In this document: positions 26,298 through 33,880 of the stretch, piece by piece
Numbering within the stretch: the first letter of the stretch is position 1
How the letters are laid out: the number at the start of each line of letters is the position of its first letter
Source of the DNA: Staphylococcus edaphicus
Lineage (GTDB): Bacteria; Bacillota; Bacilli; Staphylococcales; Staphylococcaceae
DNA length: 36,810 nt
NCBI RefSeq assembly: GCF_002614725.1
Contig: NZ_MRZN01000024.1
Span: 1 to 36,810, forward strand
Direction of reading: 5' to 3'
Position numbers and translations under genes: made by a program
The notes under the pieces: model-generated
Databases searched by the model: none
What the model was told of the DNA's origin: nothing
What the model saw: only the letters and a program-made list of their open reading frames with translations

Positions 26298-26624
26298 ATG
26301 AAACAATTCAATAAAAGAGAGATTAAAGCATTTTTAATGGAATATCAAGAGACAAATGATAAAAACATTATAATGGAAGAGACTAATATTGATAATTTCT
26401 TTCATGTACAAGGTGATGAAGACACAGAAATTGAAAGTGTTGATGACACAATATATTTTAATGAGCTAGAAACACTAATAGAAACTGTTGCGTCAGATAA
26501 GGAATACAGTATATTTTGGTTAATTAGTGAAGGTCATTCATATAAAAAGGTCGGAGAATTATTTGGAGTTACAGAAGGGCGAATTAGACAAATATTTGAT
26601 GAACTATTAGAAAAGCTACCGTAA
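26298..26624 (+). CDS. Sigma-70 region 4-like late transcription regulator
   Basis: This 108-aa acidic protein has a C-terminal helix-turn-helix (SYKKVGELFGVTEGRIRQIF) typical of sigma-70 region 4 / ArpU-like phage late regulators. The ATG at 26298 is used; the TTG at 26292 is in frame, and the ribosome-binding site is weak for both, so coupling to the preceding gene is possible. The stop codon lies inside the terminator hairpin. Confidence 0.72.
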   Translation: MKQFNKREIKAFLMEYQETNDKNIIMEETNIDNFFHVQGDEDTEIESVDDTIYFNELETLIETVASDKEYSIFWLISEGHSYKKVGELFGVTEGRIRQIFDELLEKLP

Positions 26625-26640
26625 TTGGTAGCTTTTTAAC
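26611..26640. terminator. Terminator at the end of the island core
   Basis: A perfect 10-bp stem AAAAGCTACC (26611-26620) / GGTAGCTTTT (26627-26636) overlaps the stop codon of the sigma-like gene and, on the other strand, the end of the convergent membrane gene. It marks the boundary between core and cargo. Confidence 0.88.
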
Positions 26641-27022
26641 TTTCGTTTGCCAAAAATACTAATAGTGCGCCGACAATTATTAGTAATAAAAGAGTTCCAA
26701 AAAAAGGGACGGCTCCTAAAGAAAAAGTAAGGCAAATAAAAACTACTGAAATAATTATTTGAACTACAGATGTTATAGACAAAAGTTGCCAAGCAATAAA
26801 TATAGTTATGCAGAAAAGAACAATAGTTATAAATATAAGCCCTAAAATCTGCATAGTAGAACTTAAATATCCATCCACAAAAAGATTACTAATATGAACC
26901 TTGCTACCAAATCTTTCGACGAATTCATCAGAAATATGAGACAAATAAAAATATGAAAAAATTGAGATACTAAGTGTAATAAAGTTCCATTTTGCTTTAT
27001 TTAAATCCTCAAAAATTGACAT
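26636..27022 (-). CDS. Cargo membrane protein, 128 aa
   Basis: There are about three or four membrane helices: one near 12-30 and a dense hydrophobic block from about 57 to 125 (LGLIFITIVLFCITIFIAWQ is part). A hydrophilic loop (HISDEFVERFGSKVHISN) lies between. GAGTGA precedes the ATG. The start is 4 nt from the stop of the upstream gene, so the two membrane genes form an operon. Not recognised. Its stop codon lies in the shared terminator. Confidence 0.68.
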   Translation of the reverse strand: MSIFEDLNKAKWNFITLSISIFSYFYLSHISDEFVERFGSKVHISNLFVDGYLSSTMQILGLIFITIVLFCITIFIAWQLLSITSVVQIIISVVFICLTFSLGAVPFFGTLLLLIIVGALLVFLANES

Positions 27023-27026
27023 GGAA

Positions 27027-27593
27027 TCACTCGTTTCTATGTATATATTGTTTGATTAGTTCTAAAGACTTTAATATTAATGTATCGAATATAACTAAAA
27101 AAGTAAAAGTGTTATACATTGATTTGGTCAAGTTATTTTCTGTAATTATTATGAGTAAGTTTGTGATTAAAGCGAAGCTATATATTTCAAATTGAAATTT
27201 TATAAACTTCTTTTTTAAATAGTCAATGTTTATTAAATGATTATAATTATAAATTTTGATTGATAGTAGTATAAGATTTACAAGATAATAAATCGTAAAA
27301 TATAAAATGTAATTCATGCTGTTTCTTGGATTCTTGATTGATGTGTCAAAATCAATTAAAAAGAACGGTAAAAAAAAGACTACTAAAGTAGTTAAAATAT
27401 TTAAAGATTTGATTCCAAAAGCTACTTTCTTATGTGATATTATTCCAGTATTGATTAAAGTTTGCTGATTAAGAAAGTGTCTAATAATCACAAGTGGTAA
27501 AACTATAATGAATATAAAAAGTAATAGGTATAAAGAAATAGAAATCAACTCATTTTTTATTAAATTTAGCACATCTTTATTTTTAAAATACAA
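27027..27593 (-). CDS. Cargo membrane protein, 188 aa
   Basis: There are about five hydrophobic segments, starting with ISLYLLLFIFIIVLPLVII at about 19-37, with lysine-rich connections. The start is uncertain: the frame opens with a TTG at 27593 without a good ribosome-binding site, and the first membrane helix begins soon after. It is the upstream member of a two-gene membrane operon running against the island core and divergent from the gene at 27683. No family recognised; a defence or toxin role is speculation based only on cargo location. Confidence 0.6.
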   Translation of the reverse strand: MYFKNKDVLNLIKNELISISLYLLLFIFIIVLPLVIIRHFLNQQTLINTGIISHKKVAFGIKSLNILTTLVVFFLPFFLIDFDTSIKNPRNSMNYILYFTIYYLVNLILLSIKIYNYNHLINIDYLKKKFIKFQFEIYSFALITNLLIIITENNLTKSMYNTFTFLVIFDTLILKSLELIKQYIHRNE

Positions 27594-27682
27594 ATAATTG
27601 CCTAACTGTACAATATAAGTTCCTAAGTGTAGTGTATAAGCACAATAAGGTATAATAATTATTAAAAAAGAGGAGTGAGAAA

Positions 27683-28471
27683 ATGAATTATTATGATCTT
27701 AACAGTCTAGGACTAAAATATAAAAATATAGGTATTCTTAATAAATATTACGTTGAAGATACATTTTTTGCAGTTGCAGAGCAATTTGTTGAGCCTTATA
27801 AAATAACTGCAACTCAAAAGATATTAGGTATAAAATATAGTTCGGTAACATTTAATATTTTTACTTCCATTTATTATTTAGAACAGTATTGTTTCAATAG
27901 TAATAATAAATATCAGGAATTGATTAATACTCAAAGTAGTAATTTTTATATACAAGCGACATACGATAATTTATATCAATTATTGAACTTTATGACGCTA
28001 AGTGAGGAAGAAAATATAAAGTTATATAATGATGATCAAAAAAGATATAATAAAGAAAAAGGCTTTAGAATTGAAAAACTTAAGCGTGATAATAAAAACA
28101 TTAAAATTATTCAACTGTTAGAAGACTTATATAAAACAAAGTTAAAGGTAGTAAGAAAACATAATAACTATGTAAAGCATAATGGACATTTAGAAGAATT
28201 TGAAGAAAATATAACAAAAGTATACCCATTAAGTTTTAATAAGAGTAATCCTTTAGCAACTATAGAAAAGGCAATGTACAATGTGAAAAATGATATTGAT
28301 CCATTAACTTCTAAAGCACCGAGAGGAAAAAAAGTTGAGCTAAATCAGTTAACTGGTCAAATTTTAGTAATTATTGAAGATTTGTTAGATATACTTGATA
28401 CTACTATGGAAATTTATATTGATGAAACATATAGAGAACTTTTGAGAATGATGGCCGATAATATGGATTGA
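27683..28471 (+). CDS. Cargo helical protein with a HEPN-like RN/H-type stretch
   Basis: This 262-aa soluble, helix-rich protein has AGAGGAGTGAG before the ATG. Residues 158-168 (RKHNNYVKHNG) resemble the RNxxxxH catalytic stretch of HEPN RNases, but the arginine position is H160 if aligned as HN-x4-H, or the spacing is long if R158 is used. Activity is therefore doubtful. The remaining sequence (FFAVAEQFVEPYKITATQKI) is not recognised. It is preceded by a divergent membrane operon and followed at 193 nt by the Panacea pair. Possible defence component; unproven. Confidence 0.65.
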   Translation: MNYYDLNSLGLKYKNIGILNKYYVEDTFFAVAEQFVEPYKITATQKILGIKYSSVTFNIFTSIYYLEQYCFNSNNKYQELINTQSSNFYIQATYDNLYQLLNFMTLSEEENIKLYNDDQKRYNKEKGFRIEKLKRDNKNIKIIQLLEDLYKTKLKVVRKHNNYVKHNGHLEEFEENITKVYPLSFNKSNPLATIEKAMYNVKNDIDPLTSKAPRGKKVELNQLTGQILVIIEDLLDILDTTMEIYIDETYRELLRMMADNMD

Positions 28472-28532
28472 TGAGAAATCGTTTGAAGTGTTAAATAAGT
28501 TAACTTAATGTATAATGAAGTTAAGAAATTTA

Positions 28533-28562
28533 TTGACAGTGTTATACTAATAAGCGGATAAT
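28533..28562 (+). promoter_or_regulatory. Predicted promoter of the Panacea pair
   Basis: TTGACA (28533-28538), an 18-nt spacer and GATAAT (28557-28562) fit a sigma-A promoter. A terminator-like hairpin lies about 30 nt downstream (28598-28623), before the first gene. A second TTGACA (28587-28592) lies within that stretch. Confidence 0.55.
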
Positions 28563-28597
28563 GTAATGGTTTATGATAAAAACTATTTGACAACTTT

Positions 28598-28623
28598 GAC
28601 AGTGCATAATGTACTGTCTTTTT
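28598..28623 (+). terminator. Terminator or attenuator before the Panacea gene
   Basis: GACAGTGCA (28598-28606), a 3-base loop and TGTACTGTC (28610-28618) form a 9-bp stem with one G-U pair, followed by five T residues. It could end the gene at 27683. However, it lies after the best promoter for the Panacea gene, so it may attenuate that transcript. Confidence 0.7.
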
Positions 28624-28663
28624 AAAAAAAGACAAGGAAATCTTATTCTGGGAGTTGGTGAAA

Positions 28664-29098
28664 ATGAATAAATTAGCAGATCATATTTTGTACAGAGCCA
28701 ATCAATTAAACAAGCCTATTACAAATCTCCAACTACAAAAAGTTTGGTATTTCACATTGGGCTATTTAATAAATAAAGGTTACATCAAAGAAGCAAAAAA
28801 TGAATTTGAAGATTCCAATTTACAAGCTTGGTTATATGGGCCAGTAGTACCTGAATTATATGAAAAGTATAAAGAGTATAAAAGTACACCGATTCAGGAT
28901 GAAGGAAAAGAAATTAGCACTTATACTGATAGAGATATACAAAATATGATAGATAAGTTGATACTGATGAATCCATTTACTTTGGTAGATATGAGCCACA
29001 CACATACTTTGTGGGTTAAAAATAAAGATGCAATAGAAAATAATGGTTATAGACCGAAATATAAATTTGAAAATTTAGAGGAAACATTTAATGGTTGA
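28664..29098 (+). CDS. Panacea (DUF4065) domain protein, probable antitoxin
   Basis: This 144-aa protein matches the Panacea/SocA-like domain: LADHILYRANQL, then ITNLQLQKVWYFTLGYLI and the AWLYGPVVPELYEKYKEY block, ending with helices rich in acidic residues. Panacea proteins are known antitoxins that neutralise unrelated toxins, several of them membrane proteins. The ATG at 28664 has GGGAG 9 nt upstream, although TTG and GTG codons lie in frame just before it. It overlaps the next gene by 8 nt, the classical antitoxin-first layout. Confidence 0.88.
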   Translation: MNKLADHILYRANQLNKPITNLQLQKVWYFTLGYLINKGYIKEAKNEFEDSNLQAWLYGPVVPELYEKYKEYKSTPIQDEGKEISTYTDRDIQNMIDKLILMNPFTLVDMSHTHTLWVKNKDAIENNGYRPKYKFENLEETFNG

Positions 29099-30101
29099 TG
29101 AACAAAAAACAACACTTAATGATGTTAAGAATGAATGGTTTTTAAATTATTCAAGTAATAGTTCTAATATAGCTAAAATCTTCAAGATTGAATATAAAAA
29201 GTATGTGAAGAGTCCCACTAGTTATGACGGTGAAAAATTTGACTTTGGTACTTTATTAAATAACTGTAAGGGTATGCAACCTCAACTTATACCATACTCT
29301 GCGCTAACAGAAATAATATTTAAAAATGACATGACAATACAATCTATTCAAGATAAAGAAATTGGAGAAAGTAATTTCGCAGTAATTATAGAAAATAGAT
29401 TTGAACAATATTTAGTGAAAGAATATGGTATTGAACAGCAACCAAGGAGTGGTAATGAAGAACAGGTACCGTTTGATGCTATTGAAAAAGAGTTGTATCA
29501 AGATAAAATTGAAGAGAATAAAAATGAAATAATAATAAGTTATAAAATATTTGAACATTTAAAATTGGCGATTTCCCAAAAAGAAGGTTTATACGAAAAA
29601 CAAACAACAGAAATTAAAGATTTAACTAATTCGATAGAACAAACTAAAGAAAAATACGAAAATATGACGAGTAATTATATCTCTATTTTAGGAATATTTG
29701 CAGCTATATTAATGACGGCTTTTGGAGGTATACAGTCATTTACTTCTATTTATCAAAACAATTCATTTCCATTGGATGATTCATTATTAATAGCGTGTAT
29801 CGGTTTTATTGGAATCATACTATTAATATTTTTATTAATGAACTCAATTGCTAAGCTTACTGGGAAAAAATTAGATAGTAAAACAAGTAATAAATGGTAC
29901 GTGAGGCACCCAACGTTGATAAATAGTCTAATACTCTTAAGTACTATCATAGGAGTCATCATTATATGGAAAATTATAAATAATCCAGAAAATGTTAATT
30001 TATTTTATATATTATTTTTATTACCATTAGTATATTTTATAGTTATGAGCGTATGGTTTAATAAAGAAAAAAAGAAATGGTATTTTTTATGGTTATGGTA
30101 A
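29091..30101 (+). CDS. Coiled-coil membrane protein, probable Panacea-partnered toxin
   Basis: This 336-aa protein has a soluble N-terminal part (about 1-155), a coiled coil (about 160-198, QTTEIKDLTNSIEQTKEKYE) and then four membrane helices (about 200-220, 236-258, 281-302, 310-330) ending in a basic, tryptophan-rich tail (KEKKKWYFLWLW). The ATG overlaps the antitoxin stop by 8 nt. Membrane-acting toxins paired with Panacea are known. This long version with a large cytoplasmic sensor-like part is more like an abortive-infection effector. It ends at a terminator (30231-30256). Confidence 0.75.
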   Translation: MVDEQKTTLNDVKNEWFLNYSSNSSNIAKIFKIEYKKYVKSPTSYDGEKFDFGTLLNNCKGMQPQLIPYSALTEIIFKNDMTIQSIQDKEIGESNFAVIIENRFEQYLVKEYGIEQQPRSGNEEQVPFDAIEKELYQDKIEENKNEIIISYKIFEHLKLAISQKEGLYEKQTTEIKDLTNSIEQTKEKYENMTSNYISILGIFAAILMTAFGGIQSFTSIYQNNSFPLDDSLLIACIGFIGIILLIFLLMNSIAKLTGKKLDSKTSNKWYVRHPTLINSLILLSTIIGVIIIWKIINNPENVNLFYILFLLPLVYFIVMSVWFNKEKKKWYFLWLW

Positions 30102-30230
30102 TTTTAAATGTTCGGGCTAATAAAGAATCATAATTTTGATAATAAGAGCAAGAGTATTAAGAAATATTTATAACCAAAATCAAAAATAGCATTAGTAATT
30201 TATTGAAATTAGAATGAATATTAAGTTATG

Positions 30231-30256
30231 ACCTCATCATATGATGGGGTTTTTAT
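30231..30256 (+). terminator. Terminator after the Panacea pair
   Basis: ACCTCATCAT is followed directly by its complement ATGATGGGGT (one G-U pair) and then a T5 run. The fold leaves a 5-bp GC-containing stem with a short A/T loop. Confidence 0.7.
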
Positions 30257-30324
30257 TATGCTAGTTATTATGATAGCCTATATTTAAATGGAATTAAATT
30301 GACTAAAATACAAAGGGTGGTTTT

Positions 30325-30501
30325 ATTACGAGCTTAAAAGAAATGTGGCATTATTTATTAAATAAAAAATGGGAAGCTGATGACGTTTGGATGTTGATAT
30401 TTTATGTATTTATAGCAAGTATATTTGTTACACCATTGTTAGGAGTACCTATTGGAGTTATAGCATTTTTAATCCTTAATGAAGATGTTTTAGATAAATA
30501 A
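30325..30501 (+). CDS. Small two-helix membrane protein with an apparent ATT start
   Basis: The frame from 30325 reads (I/M)TSLKEMWHYLLNKKWEADD, then a hydrophobic block of about 30 residues and an ILNEDVLDK end: 58 aa. AAAGGGTGG lies 5 nt before ATT at 30325, but the first ATG in frame is 30343, with no site. Either ATT is the start or the original ATG was mutated. I recall similar small staphylococcal proteins starting at this position. Not found by standard start-codon rules. Confidence 0.5.
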   Translation: MTSLKEMWHYLLNKKWEADDVWMLIFYVFIASIFVTPLLGVPIGVIAFLILNEDVLDK

Positions 30502-30568
30502 CCACTCTGTCAGAACGTTTGTATTGCGTCGAGGAATGATAAAGGAGTATCTCTATAGAAAGGTGCGT

Positions 30569-30775
30569 ATGATTGTGGCAAAGTATTTTACATCGAATAA
30601 AGTAGGTCTATATTTATTAGCTATAATAGTTGTACAACCAATTGTATTTAAAGCATTTGATTTAGATAGATCTATAGTTATAGAAATAACAGGTCACAGC
30701 GTTTTTATAATCATTGGATTAATCTGTATACACTTGAATTTTTATTTTCATAAAAACAAAAACCACCACAAATGA
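30569..30775 (+). CDS. Small two-helix membrane protein, 68 aa
   Basis: There are two hydrophobic helices (about 11-27 and 38-56) and a histidine/lysine-rich end (FHKNKNHHK). The ATG at 30569 follows AAAGGTG, 3 nt away, which is tight. A longer frame runs back to TTG at 30524 with AAAGGAG inside it, so the start is uncertain. Unknown function. Confidence 0.5.
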   Translation: MIVAKYFTSNKVGLYLLAIIVVQPIVFKAFDLDRSIVIEITGHSVFIIIGLICIHLNFYFHKNKNHHK

Positions 30776-31094
30776 ATGCGATGGCTTATAGACAAAATAG
30801 TGAATGTGATTATTTACTAATTAACATTATATGAACTGAAAATAAACGTTAAACACAAAATGCCAGATGCAAATGTAAAAGAAAAATGTTGACCATTTAA
30901 TAACTTAACTATCAAGATGAGTTTCACCCAAGTTAAACCCCGAGTGTGCTCTAATTTTTATTATTAGTACACTTATATTATGCCACAAATTAGTACCAGG
31001 CGCTAATTTTAGTTTGTACTTTGATACAATAGAAGCATAGACTTTAAGTAGATAATGGATATAATTAAATTATAAAGAAAAGGGGGGCTTCTTA
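30776..31094. other. Intergenic cargo stretch
   Basis: No gene is supported. It must hold the promoter of the 31095-32124 pair, but I see no clean -35/-10 pair. Confidence 0.3.
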
Positions 31095-31334
31095 ATGGAT
31101 TACTTAGATTATTTGAATAGAGGGGCGATAAAAAGGGTATGCAAAGAAATATTTTTAAACAATAATCGTACAAGAAAAAGCTTGTTAACTTCACTAATTG
31201 GGTCAAAGTATGATGAACACGCATTTTTAGTTATTGATTCACTTTATTCATCTGGTTATTTAGATTTTGAAAATGATGAGATGATTGGTGTTGGGAATGC
31301 AATTCAAAAGCTAGAAGATAGAGGTTATTTATAA
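31095..31334 (+). CDS. Small soluble cargo protein, 79 aa
   Basis: AAAAGGGGGGC precedes the ATG. The protein is helical with a winged-helix-like rhythm (CKEIFLNNNRTRKSLLTSLI, then SLYSSGYLDFENDEMIGVGN and a C-terminal helix). This may be a small DNA-binding regulator, but no family is recognised. It is 22 nt before the next gene and likely co-transcribed. Confidence 0.65.
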   Translation: MDYLDYLNRGAIKRVCKEIFLNNNRTRKSLLTSLIGSKYDEHAFLVIDSLYSSGYLDFENDEMIGVGNAIQKLEDRGYL

Positions 31335-31356
31335 ATAATGTAAATAGGGTGAGGAA

Positions 31357-32124
31357 TTGAAAAAAATAGATTTTAAAACACTAATTACAATTGTGTTTAT
31401 AGGGTTGCTTTTTATTTTTACTTTTATATTTTCAGTTGGCTATGTATTAAGTAATATAGACCCTAAAAATAAATTGCAAGGATATACAATAGCAATAAGT
31501 TTTATTGGAATATTTGCCACATTTGGTGGTGCTTATTTAGGTGCTAAGATATCAGCGGATAACGCTAGATATTTAGAAGAATTAAAAAGAAAAAGAGAGA
31601 TTACAGAACAAAATAAAAAAGTTGTACATTTAATTAAAATGAACCTAGATAATATAAGTGACGTTCACTCTTTTATATGTAACTATTATCTAATAAATCA
31701 AAATGGATTTTTAATGAACTTAAAAAAAGAAAGAAAATATTTTTATGAAGACAACAACCGGCCAATAGATTTAGAAAAGAGGGGGAATATAAAATTTTTA
31801 GAGGGTTATATGGATAAATGGTCTGCTTTTAAAGATTGGAATAACCCAATAATAGAAGAGATAGATGATTTTAAAGGATTATGTGAAGAGGTTAGCAGTC
31901 AAATTATAAATTTTGAAAATCGTCAAATAAATACTATATATCAGTTAAAACAAGTATTACCAAAAATCAAAAACTATATAATTTTTAATAGTGAAGATCA
32001 AAACTATACGATAAAAAAAGGGAACTCACAGGAGTTTGAAGAATTTAAAGCCTATTTTATGCTTTTTAGTATTTTGTATATAGATTTAGTTGAAGATATA
32101 TTAGACATTAACTTAAATGACTAA
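31357..32124 (+). CDS. Two-helix membrane protein with cytoplasmic domain, 255 aa
   Basis: The N-terminus holds two membrane helices (about 9-31 and 43-63), followed by a coiled-coil start (NARYLEELKRKREITEQNKK) and a helical cytoplasmic domain to the end. The start is TTG at 31357 just after GGTGAGG. The layout (two TM segments plus a long helical sensor) resembles membrane-anchored defence or sensor proteins, but no family is recognised. It is the last cargo gene before the right arm sites and attR. Confidence 0.65.
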   Translation: MKKIDFKTLITIVFIGLLFIFTFIFSVGYVLSNIDPKNKLQGYTIAISFIGIFATFGGAYLGAKISADNARYLEELKRKREITEQNKKVVHLIKMNLDNISDVHSFICNYYLINQNGFLMNLKKERKYFYEDNNRPIDLEKRGNIKFLEGYMDKWSAFKDWNNPIIEEIDDFKGLCEEVSSQIINFENRQINTIYQLKQVLPKIKNYIIFNSEDQNYTIKKGNSQEFEEFKAYFMLFSILYIDLVEDILDINLND

Positions 32125-32348
32125 ACTTTTTTCGTAAGTAAAAAAAAGACAAGAATGCTATTATATAAGAAATAAAAAGGCAAATGTTATTCTGTTTGAT
32201 ATATTTATATGTTACCAAAAATGGTTAGATAAGGAAGAATGAAATAGATGAGAGAGTGTCTGAAAAAATGCAATATACAAATTAGAGATGGCATGAAATC
32301 AATTTACAGTATAATAAACCGATAAAAAAATATCTCACGCATACGGGA

Positions 32349-32371
32349 ATGAATACGTAATTGAATACGTA
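32349..32371 (+). repeat. Right integrase arm-type sites
   Basis: TGAATACGT occurs at 32350-32358 and 32362-32370 with 12-bp periodicity and the same orientation as the left pair (18112-18133). A degenerate GCATACGGG lies at 32340. The sites lie about 105 bp inside attR. Confidence 0.65.
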
Positions 32372-32472
32372 AATTTTAAAATGTTGCAAATTAATGCGAT
32401 TAAACAAAGTAGTGAAAAACTGATTTATCAACCGTTCACAATTATTACAAACTTATTGAAATTCACCATTTC

Positions 32473-32489
32473 ATCGAGTGGGAATAATA
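32473..32489 (+). repeat. attR core
   Basis: ATCGAGTGGGAATAATA repeats attL exactly. Everything between 32125 and 32472 is non-coding: the 3' flank of the cargo gene and the arm sites. Confidence 0.93.
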
Positions 32490-32503
32490 GTATAGAATGA
32501 TGA

Positions 32504-32537
32504 AACCCCTTAAGTCTATGGCGTAAGGGGTTATTTT
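32504..32537 (+). terminator. Displaced native guaA terminator
   Basis: AACCCCTTA (32504-32512) pairs with TAAGGGGTT (32524-32532), followed by ATTTTTG. It begins 15 nt after attR, where it would stand 15 nt after guaA if the island were removed. Confidence 0.8.
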
Positions 32538-32607
32538 TGTGGATTTGGGATTGGGAAAAGGGCAGAAAAAGGGCGGTTTAAGAAAATGTTATGAAATTAA
32601 AACAAAT

Positions 32608-33054
32608 TTATTTATAGCTTTTACCAAAAACTTCATAAGTTAACCAACTAATTAATATTAATATTATTGCAATTGTAACTGGTAAAGATCCTTGAAGAAA
32701 AGGTAATATTTCATGATTAGCTATAAGTGAAATAGCTTTTAGTAAAAAGGTAGTTATAAGCAAAATTAATCCTAACAAGCCAAGTAATTCGCCAAAATTA
32801 AATAAAATAGGATGTTTAAGTTTTTTACTATCTTTTATTATTTTATCTTTCAAAAAATCATCTCCCTTAAGTAGTTCATCAACAGTTATATTGAAAATTT
32901 CACTTAACTCAATAAGTGTTTCAATATTAGGATAGCCCTTTTCACGTTCCCATTTCGAAATAGATTGTCTGCTTATATTTAATTTTTGTGCTAATTCATC
33001 TTGAGATAAGTTAAGTTTTTTTCTTTCTTCTTTTAATTTGCTGTGAAATTTCAT
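32608..33054 (-). CDS. XRE-family regulator with two C-terminal membrane helices
   Basis: This 148-aa protein has an N-terminal Cro/C1 helix-turn-helix (SQDELAQKLNISRQSISKWE), a linker, and two hydrophobic helices (about 87-108 and 121-141). The HTH is closely similar to that of the gene at 2834-3187, including the ISRQSISKWE recognition region and the DELLKGD/DELIKGD segment, so they are likely paralogues. The ATG at 33054 follows GGAGG; the frame to 33141 is rejected. Targets unknown. Confidence 0.8.
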   Translation of the reverse strand: MKFHSKLKEERKKLNLSQDELAQKLNISRQSISKWEREKGYPNIETLIELSEIFNITVDELLKGDDFLKDKIIKDSKKLKHPILFNFGELLGLLGLILLITTFLLKAISLIANHEILPFLQGSLPVTIAIILILISWLTYEVFGKSYK

Positions 33055-33174
33055 TTTCTTCCTCCCTACTAATGAATTTAAATGATGATGAAGGTTTGTG
33101 TAAGGACGTTGTGGTAGCAATGTGTAACTATATAGTTGCATTGCTTATGTGGCAGGGTTTTACAATGGAATTCT

Positions 33175-33600
33175 TCATTTTCTTTTCTCTAATTTATTCA
33201 TCATATCTTTATCCTTTTGCTCAGTAACGTGGCTATATATCTGTAGGGTAGTCTTATGGTCAGTGTGACCTACACGCTCCATAATGGCTTTAAGAGACGC
33301 ACCTAGCTGAGATAATAGTGATATGTTGCTATGACGCATAGTGTGACTTGTTATGTGTTTTGTAATTCCTACATTAGACGCTGATTGTTACATATTTCTA
33401 TTAATGGTTCTAAGTGACATAGGATTGCCACGATGATTAGTGAATATGAATCCTCTATCTTGATACATAGTTTCCCCATTCAATAGATTTTTTATTTTCT
33501 AATATAGCTTTACGTAAAATGTCACAACTACGAGATGTTAATGAAATTGATCTATAAGAAGCTTCAGTTTTGGTAGTTGGTTTATATTAATCGTAATATC
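33175..33600 (-). pseudogene. Integrase remnant of a second island
   Basis: The minus strand encodes the C-terminal part of a tyrosine recombinase: MRHSNISLLSQLGASLKAIM (catalytic Arg region), VGHTDHKTT, and nucleophile Tyr in IYSHVTEQ, then a stop at 33175. Upstream, KTEASYRSISLTSRSCDILR and RGFIFTNHRGNPMSLRTINR are readable only in different frames with in-frame stops, so there are at least one frameshift and one nonsense mutation, and the N-terminal half is missing. It is not a copy of the intact int at 18138. Confidence 0.85.
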
Positions 33601-33644
33601 ATTTACAGTACTTTGCTAGCGGGACAATATAGTTTTAAAGTAAC

Positions 33645-33860
33645 TTATTTAAAATAACTGATATAGATTGCAATGAAAACGAAGATTGTAGCAAACACAC
33701 CGTGTACTAATAAATTCCAATAGAATAACTTTTTAGTCATAGGTTTTAAGTTGTTACGTTTAACCCTTCTATTATTTTCCCAACGATATATTGATGCCCA
33801 AAAATAAGCGTAAATAGGTATAGCAACGATTCCTAATATTATAGCAACAGGTAAGCTCAT
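33645..33860 (-). CDS. Small membrane protein, 71 aa
   Basis: Two hydrophobic helices (about 4-22 and 48-68) flank a strongly basic loop (NNRRVKRNNLKPMTKK). AAGGAGA precedes the ATG. It is 20 nt after the gene at 33881 in the same direction and probably its operon partner. Function unknown. Confidence 0.65.
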   Translation of the reverse strand: MSLPVAIILGIVAIPIYAYFWASIYRWENNRRVKRNNLKPMTKKLFYWNLLVHGVFATIFVFIAIYISYFK

Positions 33861-33880
33861 AGTAATTCTCCTTTGACTTG

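Larger units (their letters stand above)
18030..32489. mobile_element. cos-type phage-inducible chromosomal island (PICI/SaPI family) at guaA
   Basis: The element is bounded by a perfect 17-bp direct repeat (18030-18046 and 32473-32489) whose left copy is the guaA 3' end, a known SaPI site (SaPIbov1 uses guaA). In order it contains integrase, divergent repressor/Cro switch, excisionase-like gene, primase-helicase, iteron origin, small island genes, an HK97-type capsid homologue, a cos-like site, a late regulator and about 5.5 kb of cargo. The size of about 14.5 kb is typical. There is no terS and no other phage structural gene, so it depends on a helper phage. All core genes look intact, so it may still be mobile. 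Confidence 0.93.

Noticed and set aside
31009..31224. Minus-strand frame opposite the 31095 gene
   Set aside because: Antisense to a gene with a strong ribosome-binding site, with no start signal of its own.
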